Part shown: one piece after another, positions 8,425 to 18,213 of the stretch
Layout of the letters: each line of letters begins with the position of its first letter
How positions within the stretch are numbered: the first letter of the stretch is position 1
Notes under the pieces: model-generated
What the model was told of the DNA's origin: nothing
Seen by the model: only the letters and a program-made list of their open reading frames with translations
The model's database searches: none
Program-made: the position numbers and the translations under genes
NCBI RefSeq assembly: GCF_000373185.1
Contig: NZ_KB890638.1
Span: 129,193-184,371, forward strand
DNA from: Segatella paludivivens DSM 17968 = JCM 13650
GTDB taxonomy: Bacteria > Bacteroidota > Bacteroidia > Bacteroidales > Bacteroidaceae
Direction: 5' to 3'
Length of the DNA: 55,179 nucleotides

Positions 8425-8952
8425 ATGAAAAAAATTATCCTCATAACTGGTGGACAACGTTCCGGAAAAAGCGTTTATGCCGAAGATTTGGCTCTTAGTC
8501 TTAGTCCAAGCCCCATTTATCTTGCTACAGCACATATTTGGGACCAAGAGTTTATGATAAGAGTTAAGAAACACCAAGAACGACGAGGCTCTAATTGGAC
8601 AAACATAGAAGAAGAAAAATTTCTTTCACGCCATTATATTTATAATAAGGTTTGTGTTATAGATTGTATAACATTATGGTGTACTAATTTTTTTTATGAC
8701 AAAAGTCGTGAAGACAAAAATCAGCCTAGTGTTGACGAAGCTTTAAAAGCAATCAAAGAAGAATTTGATAAATTCACAAATCAAGATGCGACATTTATAT
8801 TTGTAACTAACGAAATTGGTAGCGGTGGCGTTAGCGATAATGCTATACAAAGACGATTCACAGATATGGAAGGTTGGATGAATCAATACGTGGCAAGCAA
8901 AGCAGATGAAGTTATCCTTATGGTTTCAGGTATTCCTATAAAAATAAAATAA
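8425..8952 (+). CDS. cobU: Adenosylcobinamide kinase / adenosylcobinamide-phosphate guanylyltransferase
   Basis: Phosphorylates adenosylcobinamide and attaches GMP, the activation step before the lower ligand is joined in cobalamin assembly. The 175-residue protein has the P-loop GGQRSGKS at residues 8-15, IYLATAHIWDQEF, and VTNEIGSGGVSDN (about 132-144), all typical of CobU. Length fits. First gene of a tight cobU-T-S-C cluster (2, 2 and 4 bases between genes). The cluster lacks genes for corrin ring synthesis, so it suits salvage or late assembly; the rest may be elsewhere. Confidence 0.95.
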   Translation: MKKIILITGGQRSGKSVYAEDLALSLSPSPIYLATAHIWDQEFMIRVKKHQERRGSNWTNIEEEKFLSRHYIYNKVCVIDCITLWCTNFFYDKSREDKNQPSVDEALKAIKEEFDKFTNQDATFIFVTNEIGSGGVSDNAIQRRFTDMEGWMNQYVASKADEVILMVSGIPIKIK

Positions 8953-8954
8953 TT

Positions 8955-9998
8955 ATGAAAAGAAGATTTAACATACAATCACCTTGCTTGGATATAAAAC
9001 AAGACATTCAATACAAAATTGATAATCTAAACAAGCCAAAAGGCTCTTTAGGAATGCTTGAGGATTTAGCATTGCAAATTTGTCTGATACAGCAAACTCT
9101 ATCGCCAGAGTTATTACATCCTTGCCACATACTTTTCGGTGGCGATCATGGTGTTGAGAGAGAGGGCGTTTCGGTTTCTCCACGTAACGTTACTTGGCAG
9201 CAAATGATAAATTTCACAAAAGGTGGAGGAGGTGTAAACATGTTTTGTCACCAACACGGATTTGAATTAAAAATTGTGGATATAGGAGTAGATCATAACT
9301 TATCTGACTATCCAAAGATAATCAATCGAAAAATTGCAAATGGTACAAAGAATTTTCTTTATGAACCAGCGATGACAGAAGAACAATTCAGAAATGCAAT
9401 TGATATAGGTGTCGCTATGACTGATGAATGTATCACAGAAGGGTGTAACGTAATCTGTATTGGAGAAATGGGCATTGCAAACACTAGTCCATCCAGTATT
9501 TGGATGAGTATCTTTGGAGGTATTCCGCTTAAAGAATGTATAGGTGCTGGAGCTGGGTTGTCGGACGAAGGTATAAAACACAAATACGACATTTTAAAAA
9601 AATCAATTGAAAAATTCAATACTAGCAATCACGATATAATTGATACAATTAGATATTTTGGCGGTTTCGAAATGGTCGGTGCTATAGGAAGCATGCTTAG
9701 AGCCGCTGAGAAGCATGTATTAATACTTGTTGATGGTTTCATTATGTCTGCATGCATTTTGGCCGCAAGCAAATTGTATCCAGAAATACTAAAATATGCA
9801 ATTTTCGGACACTGCGGAGATGAATCTGGACACCGCAAAATGCTAAACATACTCAATGCCAAGCCACTATTATCTCTGGGATTGAGACTCGGAGAAGGCA
9901 CAGGAGCACTATGTGCCTACCCCATCATTCAATCTGCAGTGAACATGACGAACGAAATGAATAATTTCAATAATGCACATATAACAAAATATTTTTAA
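8955..9998 (+). CDS. cobT: Nicotinate-nucleotide-dimethylbenzimidazole phosphoribosyltransferase
   Basis: Makes alpha-ribazole phosphate from the lower-ligand base and nicotinate mononucleotide, for the cobalamin nucleotide loop. The 347 residues show KPKGSLGMLEDLALQ (about 28-42), FGGDHGVEREGVS (about 61-73), the GEMGIANTSPSS segment (about 170-181) and the C-terminal GLRLGEGTGALCAYPIIQSA, which holds the catalytic glutamate of the family. Length fits CobT. Confidence 0.96.
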   Translation: MKRRFNIQSPCLDIKQDIQYKIDNLNKPKGSLGMLEDLALQICLIQQTLSPELLHPCHILFGGDHGVEREGVSVSPRNVTWQQMINFTKGGGGVNMFCHQHGFELKIVDIGVDHNLSDYPKIINRKIANGTKNFLYEPAMTEEQFRNAIDIGVAMTDECITEGCNVICIGEMGIANTSPSSIWMSIFGGIPLKECIGAGAGLSDEGIKHKYDILKKSIEKFNTSNHDIIDTIRYFGGFEMVGAIGSMLRAAEKHVLILVDGFIMSACILAASKLYPEILKYAIFGHCGDESGHRKMLNILNAKPLLSLGLRLGEGTGALCAYPIIQSAVNMTNEMNNFNNAHITKYF

Positions 9999-10000
9999 AA

Positions 10001-10801
10001 ATGCTTGTTTCAATAGAAAAAGACATAAAATTATACGATCGAATCTGGGCTGCACTAATTTTCTTTACAAGATTACCATTCTGGAGAATGCATCAACCAC
10101 CCAAAGAAGCTTATGAAACCGTTGTTGAATTTTGGCCTCTTGTTGGGTGGATTACAGCACCAATAATGGCTGTTATATTATTTTTCGGACCAAGATTCAT
10201 GCCATACGATCTAGCTATAATATTAGCTATTCTATCACGAATAGCGATAACAGGAGCTTTACATGAAGATGGGCTAACCGACTTTATAGATGGTTTTGGT
10301 GGTGGAGGTAATGACAGAAAAAGGATTCTCGACATTATGAAAGACAGTAAAATTGGGACATACGGTGTACTTGGAATTACATTCTATCTCTTTACATTTT
10401 ATAAATGTCTATCTCTATGTTCACCAATGAATGCAGCAATAATGGTAATTGCAGCTGATCCTTTCTGTAAAATGCTAACATCCCAGATTATTCAAATGAT
10501 GCCATACGCTCGGACTGCAGAAACTGCAAAAAATGGTGTCGTATATAAGAAATTCAATATGCGAGGAGGTATATTGTTGATGTTACAAGGTGGAATCCCT
10601 ATTTCTATTATCTGGTACTTTTTCGGTTTATCTTATATATGTATTACAGTCCCAGGAATTGTATTGTATTTTCTATATCTATTTGTATGGAAGCGCATAC
10701 ATGGTTATACAGGAGACTGTTGTGGAGCAATATTTCTAATGACAGAATTAAGTTTCTACATAACGTTTATAATTACTCACTATAATTATTTTACAAATTA
10801 A
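10001..10801 (+). CDS. cobS: Adenosylcobinamide-GDP ribazoletransferase (cobalamin synthase)
   Basis: Integral membrane enzyme joining adenosylcobinamide-GDP to alpha-ribazole (phosphate), the last linking step of cobalamin assembly. The 266-residue protein has the motif HEDGLTDFIDGFGGGGNDRKR (about residues 88-108) followed by DIMKDSKIGTYGVLG, and several membrane segments, among them WITAPIMAVILFFGP, NAAIMVIAADPF and ISIIWYFFGLSYICI. Length fits. Confidence 0.95.
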   Translation: MLVSIEKDIKLYDRIWAALIFFTRLPFWRMHQPPKEAYETVVEFWPLVGWITAPIMAVILFFGPRFMPYDLAIILAILSRIAITGALHEDGLTDFIDGFGGGGNDRKRILDIMKDSKIGTYGVLGITFYLFTFYKCLSLCSPMNAAIMVIAADPFCKMLTSQIIQMMPYARTAETAKNGVVYKKFNMRGGILLMLQGGIPISIIWYFFGLSYICITVPGIVLYFLYLFVWKRIHGYTGDCCGAIFLMTELSFYITFIITHYNYFTN

Positions 10802-10805
10802 GATA

Positions 10806-11342
10806 ATGAAAGTTACACTTATCAGACACACAAAAGTTGGAGTTCCAAAGGGAACATGTTATGGTTGGAGTGATATTCCTGTGGCAGAAACTTTTATGGA
10901 AGAAGCGGCTATAACAAAAGAAAAATTAGAGTATTTAAAACCTTTTGATATTGTTTATTCTTCCCCACTCACCAGAGCTCGAAAGTTAGCTGCAGCATGT
11001 GGTTATTCAAATCCAATATTAGAAAATAGACTTAAAGAAATGAATATGGGTGATTGGGAAATGCGCTTATATGATGATATCGCTAATGAGGATCCCCATA
11101 TACTTGATTGGTATAACGACTATATGCACTTGGAAGCAACAGGAGGTGAGAGTTTTCCTATATTATATCAGCGTGTTGCTGATTTTCTTGATGAATTAAA
11201 GGATAAGTCATATAAGAATGTTGCGATATTCGCCCATGGAGGTGTTTTGATATGTGCAGGAATATATGGGAAATTATTCAAAAAAGAAAATGCCTTCGAA
11301 AATCTTATAGATTACGGAGGCATTGAAACTATAGAGATTTAA
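10806..11342 (+). CDS. cobC: Alpha-ribazole phosphatase (histidine phosphatase family)
   Basis: Likely removes the phosphate from alpha-ribazole-5'-phosphate or adenosylcobalamin-5'-phosphate. The 178-residue protein starts with a histidine phosphatase signature in the form LIRHTKV (residues 4-10; catalytic histidine in RHT), followed by SSPLTRARKLA (about 54-64), EMNMGDWEMRLYDDI and the second histidine in FAHGGVL (about 142-148). Its role is assigned from its place as the last gene of cobUTSC. Confidence 0.9.
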   Translation: MKVTLIRHTKVGVPKGTCYGWSDIPVAETFMEEAAITKEKLEYLKPFDIVYSSPLTRARKLAAACGYSNPILENRLKEMNMGDWEMRLYDDIANEDPHILDWYNDYMHLEATGGESFPILYQRVADFLDELKDKSYKNVAIFAHGGVLICAGIYGKLFKKENAFENLIDYGGIETIEI

Positions 11343-11356
11343 GAACCTCTATAGTT
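11327..11356. terminator. Hairpin at the convergent cobC / arabinofuranosidase ends
   Basis: AACTATAGAG and CTCTATAGTT form a perfect 10-base stem around a 10-base loop, spanning both stop codons. There is no U-tract on either side, so it may be a bidirectional 3'-end structure rather than a strong terminator. Confidence 0.5.
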
Positions 11357-13922
11357 CTATTCCAACAACAGAATAAGCTGGGAGTTGGATTATATTATTA
11401 CCTATTATTAATGCTGAACTTGTATTATTAGCATCATTTGAAATTTTCTCTGTTGTCTTGCTTTCTGGTTTTCCTCCAAACATCACATATTTTATATTTG
11501 AAGAAAGATTCATACCATTCACTTTAATACAGACCTTTGTTGGTAATGCGTTAACAAGCTTAAGATATGTCTTACCTTTAGTTTCGTCTCTCACTACACT
11601 TGAAGCCACACGATAAGCATACTTATCATCAATATTTATCTTTGAGCTGATATACTTATCACCAGAGTAATTTGAAAACAAAGCCTGGGTTTCATAGCTC
11701 GGGGTAGTAACAATATTTGTTTCATCAAAATAAATAAGATCTGGATTCCAATTCTTATGCTTATCATTACATAGCAGCGGAGCATAACTCGCCATTTCAA
11801 CAACATCAGCATTGCGCTCTATATTGCAAAGATATATCGCTTCAGCTAATGCTGATTCCATAGTTCTTGTATGTGATGCATATTCACCAAGATATACCTT
11901 CGGAGCATTTCTATCATAACTGTCATAATAATCAGTATTATGCAAGAACCAACCTGTAGATTCATAATAATGTTCATCAACAGCGTCAATATATTTCTTA
12001 TTTTGATTGGCAAATTTCCATCCCTCAATATAATCTGACGAAGGATTGTGAAAAGGACCGACAGTGCCAACGACCTCAATATTTGGATATTTAGCTTTAA
12101 CAGCTTTACATATCATTAAATATCTTTCCTCGAAAACTGTTGATATTAAATCTTCATTGCCAATACCTATCATTTTTAGATTGAATGGAGCCGGATGACC
12201 TGCTTCTTGACGCATTTTTGCCCATTTTGAAGTAGCAGGATCACCATTAGCCCATTCTATCATATCTAGTATATTCTGTATATATTCAGGCATTTGATCC
12301 ATAGGAATACCACATTGTTGACCTCCTATACCCTTTGTGTTAGCAGAAGAATTCTGACAAGGCACTCCCGCAGCCATAACAGGTAAAGGTTCTGCTCCTA
12401 TATCTTCACAGAACTGGAAATATTCGTAGTATCCCAATCCTCTAGACTGATGATAATTCCAGATATTTCTTTCAGGCTTTCTATCTTGTAAAGGTCCAAT
12501 AGTCTCTTTCCAATTATATATATTGTCCAGCCCATCACCATGCAACATACATCCTCCAGGGAAACGAACAAACTTTGGTTTAAGATTTGCTATTGCCTGA
12601 GCTAAGTCAATCCTCATTCCATGACCTTTGAAGGTTTGATGAGGAAATAAAGAAATCATATCTACAGCTATCTGTCCTTGGTTCTTACCGGTTATAATCA
12701 AAGTAAGATTATGAAGCTTATCTACATATTCTTGATGCTTTTTTGTATCTAGTTTTAAATTCAAGTTATACTTAATCCATTCATTACCTTCTATTTTAAT
12801 TTTTCCTTCGGCAATAGAATTTCCCAAAGAATCAACAAGAGAAATTATTAATTGATTTTTTTTACCATCAATGCAACGTGCAAACATAGAGAAATCAAAA
12901 TCGTTTCCTTTAGACGAGATTATGTCATCCCATCCTGAATTAATAAGTGAGCTCTTGTTTATTATTGCATAATGCTGATTATTTTTACTTAAAGGTTTAT
13001 CCGTAGATATAACTATTGGCTGATCTGACTTCCAACCAGTCGAAGCATTCCATCCAACATGATCTTTATCAGTATACTCAAAATCTCTATTTCTTAAAAG
13101 TTCAGCATACAATCCTCCATCGGCAGCGTAATTAATATCTTCAAAGAACACTCCGATCAACTTATTACTTATTTTCTTAGTTTTTGTAAAATCAATATCA
13201 ATAGTTGCATTTATACTATCACCTATATTTGGAAAATGCTTTCCATCATCGGCCATTTTCTCACTATATCTTAGGTTATCCTTATCTAAAGTATTAAACC
13301 AGTTTCTGATATAATTAAGATGAAATGCAGGTATTTCAAATTCATTCCCTAAATACGACTTTCCATTTACAGTATCTCTGTCCATTTGCCATAAGACATC
13401 AGCTGCCTCCGATTCAACAGAATCTTCCTCAAAATGTCGAAAATCTTCAGAAGCATGGATATATCTCTTACCTTTTGCGGTTTTAAGATAAATATCAAAA
13501 CCACCATCATCCATTTGGTAAATAATAGGATTATTAACTCCACATTCAGCAACTAAAGGATAGTCTTGCGGGCGCCATGTTATCAAATCCTCAGAATACG
13601 CAGCAGCAAAAGTAGGAGCAGTATTATTAACTCCCCAAACAGCACGCCAAGTTCCATCTTTTGCCTTAATTACAAAAGGATTATGCATCTTTTTCTCTGC
13701 ACCCCATTGACCATAGTCTGAAGAGCACAACTGTCCGACATCATTCCATTTTTCATTCTCACCAAGATAAGCAAGACGCAGTCCTCCGCTTTCTCCTGGA
13801 GAATAAACAAATATTTGACATGTTGAATCTTTACCAGATATCATATATTCTGGTTCTACATTCTGCGCCATAGCACTTAATTGAAACACTAGCGATATTA
13901 AAAGTACATTTAACTTCTTCAT
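11349..13922 (-). CDS. Secreted alpha-L-arabinofuranosidase, GH51, with N-terminal propeller-like region
   Basis: Probably releases arabinose from plant arabinan or arabinoxylan side chains in the periplasm. The 857-residue protein has a signal peptide (about 1-19), then about 200 residues that read like part of a GH43-type beta-propeller (KMHNPFVIKAKDGTWRAVWG, AAYSEDLITWRP). The GH51 part follows from about 240. MIGIGNEDL carries the acid/base glutamate and YLGEYASHT the nucleophile, and the C-terminal beta domain ends in LPAYSVVGIEL. The propeller-like region looks too short for a complete five-bladed catalytic domain, so it may be a binding or structural module. No SusC/SusD pair is nearby. 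Confidence 0.88.
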   Translation of the reverse strand: MKKLNVLLISLVFQLSAMAQNVEPEYMISGKDSTCQIFVYSPGESGGLRLAYLGENEKWNDVGQLCSSDYGQWGAEKKMHNPFVIKAKDGTWRAVWGVNNTAPTFAAAYSEDLITWRPQDYPLVAECGVNNPIIYQMDDGGFDIYLKTAKGKRYIHASEDFRHFEEDSVESEAADVLWQMDRDTVNGKSYLGNEFEIPAFHLNYIRNWFNTLDKDNLRYSEKMADDGKHFPNIGDSINATIDIDFTKTKKISNKLIGVFFEDINYAADGGLYAELLRNRDFEYTDKDHVGWNASTGWKSDQPIVISTDKPLSKNNQHYAIINKSSLINSGWDDIISSKGNDFDFSMFARCIDGKKNQLIISLVDSLGNSIAEGKIKIEGNEWIKYNLNLKLDTKKHQEYVDKLHNLTLIITGKNQGQIAVDMISLFPHQTFKGHGMRIDLAQAIANLKPKFVRFPGGCMLHGDGLDNIYNWKETIGPLQDRKPERNIWNYHQSRGLGYYEYFQFCEDIGAEPLPVMAAGVPCQNSSANTKGIGGQQCGIPMDQMPEYIQNILDMIEWANGDPATSKWAKMRQEAGHPAPFNLKMIGIGNEDLISTVFEERYLMICKAVKAKYPNIEVVGTVGPFHNPSSDYIEGWKFANQNKKYIDAVDEHYYESTGWFLHNTDYYDSYDRNAPKVYLGEYASHTRTMESALAEAIYLCNIERNADVVEMASYAPLLCNDKHKNWNPDLIYFDETNIVTTPSYETQALFSNYSGDKYISSKINIDDKYAYRVASSVVRDETKGKTYLKLVNALPTKVCIKVNGMNLSSNIKYVMFGGKPESKTTEKISNDANNTSSALIIGNNIIQLPAYSVVGIEL

Positions 13923-13940
13923 GATAATACATTTTGTCTC

Positions 13941-13980
13941 ATTAAAAGGGGACTGATTCGCATCACTGCGTACCAGTCCC
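13941..13980 (-). terminator. Terminator of ffh-folD
   Basis: On the minus strand GGGACTG and CAGTCCC form a stem with an inner GCA/TGC pairing, followed by CTTTTAAT. It lies about 45 bases past the folD stop. Confidence 0.75.
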
Positions 13981-14024
13981 GTAAAAATTAGAGAGTTATA
14001 AAAAAATCAAGTTATATATTCTTT

Positions 14025-14903
14025 TCATTTATAATATTCTTTTTTACCTGCTGCCAATGTATTCTTCATTAGAGAACATATGGTCATAGGACCAACGCCT
14101 CCAGGGACAGGGGTTATAAAAGAACATTTTTGAGCGACTTCATCAAACTTTACGTCACCATTAAGTCTAAATCCACTCTTTCGTGTAGCATCGGGAACAC
14201 GTGTTGTGCCGACATCAACTATTACAGCACCATCTTTTACCATATCAGCCGTAACAAAATTTGGTCTACCAATTGCAGCTATTATAATGTCTGCTTCAAA
14301 GCATTCCTTCTTTAAATCTTTTGAATGACTATGGCAAACTGTAACCGTAGCATCACCAAAATTTTTCTGCATCATTAATTGAGCCATTGGCTTACCAACA
14401 ATATTACTTCTTCCTAACACCACACATTTTTTGCCACTTGTTTCTATACCATAATGTTTTAACAATGTTATTATACCCAACGGAGTTGCAGAGATAAAAC
14501 AAGGTAGACCAATTGCCATTCTTCCAACGTTAATAGGATGAAATCCATCTACATCTTTACGATAGTCAATTGCCATGATAATTTTTTGTTCATCAATATG
14601 CTTTGGCAAAGGCAGCTGAACAATAAAGCCGTCAACATCAGAATCTTTATTCAATCGATCAACGCATAAAAGTAGTTCTTCCTCTGTGACATCATCCTCA
14701 TAACGAATTAGAGTTGACTTAAATCCACATTGTTCACATGCAATGACTTTGTTCTTGACATAAGTTTCAGAGCCACCATCGTGACCAACCAAAACAGCAG
14801 CTAAATGTGGTTGCTTACCACCTGCCGCTAGAATCTCTTTTACCTCTTCAGCTATTTCAGCCTTGATAGCTGCCGCTGTGGCCTTCCCATCGATTAATTG
14901 CAT
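14025..14903 (-). CDS. folD: Bifunctional methylenetetrahydrofolate dehydrogenase / methenyltetrahydrofolate cyclohydrolase
   Basis: Interconverts 5,10-methylene- and 10-formyl-tetrahydrofolate using NADP. The 292 residues contain [14 protein letters not shown] (about 48-61; the Y and K positions are catalytic in the family), [29 protein letters not shown], the NADP-binding [17 protein letters not shown], and the closing [17 protein letters not shown]. It follows ffh by 17 bases in the same direction, a neighbour pair common in Bacteroidales. Confidence 0.97.
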   Translation of the reverse strand: MQLIDGKATAAAIKAEIAEEVKEILAAGGKQPHLAAVLVGHDGGSETYVKNKVIACEQCGFKSTLIRYEDDVTEEELLLCVDRLNKDSDVDGFIVQLPLPKHIDEQKIIMAIDYRKDVDGFHPINVGRMAIGLPCFISATPLGIITLLKHYGIETSGKKCVVLGRSNIVGKPMAQLMMQKNFGDATVTVCHSHSKDLKKECFEADIIIAAIGRPNFVTADMVKDGAVIVDVGTTRVPDATRKSGFRLNGDVKFDEVAQKCSFITPVPGGVGPMTICSLMKNTLAAGKKEYYK

Positions 14904-14920
14904 TATAGTAATAATTTATA

Positions 14921-16270
14921 TTATTGTTTTGGCATTCCAGGCATTTTCATACCTTTCATGCGGCTCATCATGCCTGCCATCTGATTACCAGTAACCATTT
15001 TCATCATTTTACGAGTCTGATCAAACTGCTTTACAAGTTTATTAACTTCCTGTATGCTTGTACCAGAACCTTTGGCTATTCTTTGACGGCGACTAGTATT
15101 AAGAATCTCTGGAGTTGTACGCTCTACTGGAGTCATACTTCTAATAATAGCTTCAATACCATTAAAAGCATTATCATCTATATCAACATCCTTTATAGCC
15201 TTTCCTACTCCCGGAATCATACTTGCCAAGTCTTTCAGATTACCCATTTTTTTAATCTGCTCTATCTGATTAAGGAAGTCATTAAAATCAAATTTATTTT
15301 TCTGTATTTTTTTCTGAAGTCTCTTAGCTTCTTCCTCATCAAACTGTTCTTGGGCACGTTCAACTAGTGAAACAATATCACCCATTCCCAAGATACGATC
15401 AGCCATACGTGCAGGATGGAAAACGTCTATAGCTTCCATCTTCTCACCAGTACCAACAAACTTAATTGGTTTAGTTACGACTGTTCTGATAGAAAGTGCA
15501 GCACCACCACGTGTATCACCATCCAATTTAGTGAGGACAACTCCGTCAAAATCTAATCTATCATTAAATTCCTTAGCTGTATTAACTGCATCTTGACCAG
15601 TCATTGAATCAACAACAAACAATGTTTCATCAGGATTCAAAGCTATTTTAAGATTAGATATCTCTGTCATCATCTGCTCATCAACGGCAAGTCGACCGGC
15701 AGTATCCACAATAACAACATCATAGCCTTTAGCCTTAGCCTCTTGTATTGCATTCTTTGCAATATCAATCACATTTTTGCTTTCTGGCTCAGAATATACA
15801 GGTACAGCAATTTGTTCGCCTACGACTTTTAACTGTTCTACAGCGGCAGGACGATACACATCACAAGCTACCAACAAAGGTTTTTTATTTTTCTTTGTCT
15901 TTAGTATATTAGCTAGTTTTCCACTAAATGTGGTTTTACCTGAACCTTGAAGACCACTCATCAATATTATAGCAGGATGACCTTCAAGTTTAAGTTCAGA
16001 AGTATCCCCTCCCATGAGTTCTGCCAATTCGTCATGAACCAATTTAATCATCAATTGACCTGGTTTCACAGCGGTTAGCACATTCATACCCATTGCCTTT
16101 TTCTTTACATTGTCAGCAAAAGCTTTTGCTACTTTGTAGTTAACATCGGCATCAAGAAGTGCTCTGCGCACATCTTTAAGAGTTTCAGCAACGTTTATTT
16201 CGGTGATTTGTCCCTCGCCCTTGAGTATTTTGAATGAGCGCTCTAATCTATCACTAAGATTTTCAAACAT
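14921..16270 (-). CDS. ffh: Signal recognition particle protein (SRP54 homologue)
   Basis: GTPase that binds signal sequences and 4.5S RNA and delivers ribosomes to the membrane. The 449 residues show the N domain, the P-loop GLQGSGKTT (about 107-115), DTAGRLAVDE, TKLDGDTRGGAALS, and a methionine-rich M domain ending MAGMMSRMKGMKMPGMPKQ. Length fits the family. First gene of the ffh-folD pair. Confidence 0.97.
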   Translation of the reverse strand: MFENLSDRLERSFKILKGEGQITEINVAETLKDVRRALLDADVNYKVAKAFADNVKKKAMGMNVLTAVKPGQLMIKLVHDELAELMGGDTSELKLEGHPAIILMSGLQGSGKTTFSGKLANILKTKKNKKPLLVACDVYRPAAVEQLKVVGEQIAVPVYSEPESKNVIDIAKNAIQEAKAKGYDVVIVDTAGRLAVDEQMMTEISNLKIALNPDETLFVVDSMTGQDAVNTAKEFNDRLDFDGVVLTKLDGDTRGGAALSIRTVVTKPIKFVGTGEKMEAIDVFHPARMADRILGMGDIVSLVERAQEQFDEEEAKRLQKKIQKNKFDFNDFLNQIEQIKKMGNLKDLASMIPGVGKAIKDVDIDDNAFNGIEAIIRSMTPVERTTPEILNTSRRQRIAKGSGTSIQEVNKLVKQFDQTRKMMKMVTGNQMAGMMSRMKGMKMPGMPKQ

Positions 16271-16410
16271 ATGATATTTCTTTTTTTATTTCTCTTTCAA
16301 CGCAAAATGTACTCACTTTATGTCGTAAAAACGATGTACTATACTGCTTTCATGCAAAATTACATAATTAATAATATAAAAAAGAGTGTTAGATAATATT
16401 TTAAAAAAAA

Positions 16411-16445
16411 TTAATAGAGTTTCTACTTTACTCTCCATGAATATT
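16411..16445 (-). terminator. Probable terminator of the aromatic operon
   Basis: On the minus strand AGAGT and ACTCT enclose a 9-base loop and are followed by ATTAA and eight T. The stem is short, so this is moderate evidence. The rest of 16271-16474 is AT-rich and holds nothing else I recognise. Confidence 0.5.
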
Positions 16446-16474
16446 TTTATGGTATTGTTACATAATATTGCCGT

Positions 16475-17416
16475 TTACTGTTTGAATTTCGTAATCAAAG
16501 GTAAATGATCACTATAACCATTAAGATATTTTGCTCCTCTAAAATTTCTGAAAGGCTGCACACCGCCATAAATTTCATCTTCAACAAGAAGAAACTTATA
16601 ATCAGCAATGCTACAACTTATAACCAATGATTTTAGTGTATTACTGCAAAAAACATGGTCAAGACTCCCCCATTCTCCTTTATACTTATATGTTCCTTTA
16701 GCCCCATTATTACCACGGGCATCAATCGAAACATCCGTCATTCCGAAATTGCTTATATATTGTAAACTTTTATCACTAGCATAGTCATTAAAATCTCCTG
16801 CAACAACAATCTTTGCCAATGGGGAGATTATCTTTATAGAATCAATAGCTGAAATAAGTACCTTAGCAACAGCCATTCTATTTGGTCGTGAAGCCAATTC
16901 ACCACCAGCTCGACTTGGAGCATGAACAACAAATACATGAATAGTATCGCCGCTGATAATTTTTCCTGATGCGTAAAGGATATCACGAGTAGGTCTCATG
17001 TCTTTTATCGGAGTAATTCTTATGGGATGCCAATCAATTAATTGAAACGAAAATGGAGAATATAGCAAAGCCACATCTATGCCTCTTTCATCTGGAGAAT
17101 TTGTAACAAGATATTCGTATCTGGCCTGGCGGAGTAATGAACGTTTTGTCAAGTCACGCATAACACTGTCATTCTCAACCTCGCACAATGCTACCATATC
17201 AGGGAGCATCCAACGTCCAGAATCCTCACCACATGCTATTATTTCCTGACCAATATGATTAATCTTCTTCCAATATCTACCATTATTCCAATAATGATAG
17301 CTATCAGGAAGAAACTCAGTATCATTCTTCAGTGAATCATGTTGAGTATCAAAAAGATTCTCACAGTTCAATTCTACGAAAGTAAAAATACTGAGCAACA
17401 AATAAAATATTTTCAT
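16475..17416 (-). CDS. Endonuclease/exonuclease/phosphatase-family protein
   Basis: Mg-dependent phosphoesterase fold (DNase I / exonuclease III type); substrate unknown. The 313-residue protein begins with a likely signal peptide (MKIFYLLLSIFTFVELNC) that runs straight into the family motif LNCENLFD. It also has ALCEVEN (metal glutamate), VHAPSRAGGE, VVAGDFNDY and the terminal GYSDHLPLI (catalytic Asp-His). It is exported or membrane-attached rather than a DNA repair enzyme. It lies 10 bases after tyrA and looks like the last gene of the aromatic operon, though its link to that pathway is unclear. Confidence 0.88.
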   Translation of the reverse strand: MKIFYLLLSIFTFVELNCENLFDTQHDSLKNDTEFLPDSYHYWNNGRYWKKINHIGQEIIACGEDSGRWMLPDMVALCEVENDSVMRDLTKRSLLRQARYEYLVTNSPDERGIDVALLYSPFSFQLIDWHPIRITPIKDMRPTRDILYASGKIISGDTIHVFVVHAPSRAGGELASRPNRMAVAKVLISAIDSIKIISPLAKIVVAGDFNDYASDKSLQYISNFGMTDVSIDARGNNGAKGTYKYKGEWGSLDHVFCSNTLKSLVISCSIADYKFLLVEDEIYGGVQPFRNFRGAKYLNGYSDHLPLITKFKQ

Positions 17417-17426
17417 AACTGAATTA

Positions 17427-18212
17427 TCATACCAGATCCTCTTTTACATGCTGTCTAATCTTGGTAAGATATGCCTTCATCGCTTCAGCATCCTTTTTAT
17501 CTATAATATCTATCAGTACCTTCAGTTCCTCGCGTATTTTGGACACCTGACCACTTGTATAAGGATTGAACAATATTTCCTGAAGCAGATAATCATCTTC
17601 ACTTAATACACCTTTAGCTATACGCATGTGACGCTTAAAAGTGGTTCCAGGAGCATCCTGGTGTTTCATTACAGCTGCAAAAACAAATGTAGACACAAAC
17701 GGAATACTCAATGAGTAAGCTACAGTCTCATCATGTTCAAGGAAGGTGTATTCATATATATTAAGTCCAAGCTTCTGATATAGATCCTTAAAGAATATAC
17801 GTCCCATGTAATCACCCTCACTAATTATGATTGCGTTTTCCTCACTGAGTTGGTTAAGATTTGCAAAAGTTGGACCAAACATAGGGTGAGTACTGACATA
17901 AGGATGTCCACTCTGCTCATAAAAATCCTTCAAACCAGTCTTTACACTTGCGATATCACTAACGATACATTCCGTTGGCAAATATGGCAAAATTTCCTTA
18001 AATGCAGATAGAGTATATTTAACAGTAACTGCATTTATAACCAATTCTGGTGCAAAGTTCTTAACTTCGTCCAATGTTGTAAAACGTTGGCAGTTATATG
18101 TAAAGCGCATTCTCTTGGCATCTTTCTCATATACAGCCACCTCATGTTCAAAACTGAGCAGGTCGATGAAAAAACTTCCCATCTTACCTGCTCCCATTAT
18201 CAATATTTTCAT
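17427..18212 (-). CDS. tyrA: Prephenate dehydrogenase
   Basis: Oxidatively decarboxylates prephenate to 4-hydroxyphenylpyruvate for tyrosine synthesis. The 261-residue protein has an N-terminal Rossmann motif MGAGKMGSFFIDLL (residues 6-19), VSDIASVKTGL, the histidine segment YVSTHPMFGPTFAN (about 103-116), and a helical dimer domain. It lacks an ACT domain, so feedback control must act elsewhere. One base separates it from the DAHP synthase gene. Confidence 0.93.
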   Translation of the reverse strand: MKILIMGAGKMGSFFIDLLSFEHEVAVYEKDAKRMRFTYNCQRFTTLDEVKNFAPELVINAVTVKYTLSAFKEILPYLPTECIVSDIASVKTGLKDFYEQSGHPYVSTHPMFGPTFANLNQLSEENAIIISEGDYMGRIFFKDLYQKLGLNIYEYTFLEHDETVAYSLSIPFVSTFVFAAVMKHQDAPGTTFKRHMRIAKGVLSEDDYLLQEILFNPYTSGQVSKIREELKVLIDIIDKKDAEAMKAYLTKIRQHVKEDLV

Positions 18213-18213
18213 C

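Noticed and set aside
14924..15367. 147-residue ORF antisense to ffh
   Set aside because: Low-complexity His/Ser/Phe composition mirrors the Met-rich M domain on the other strand.
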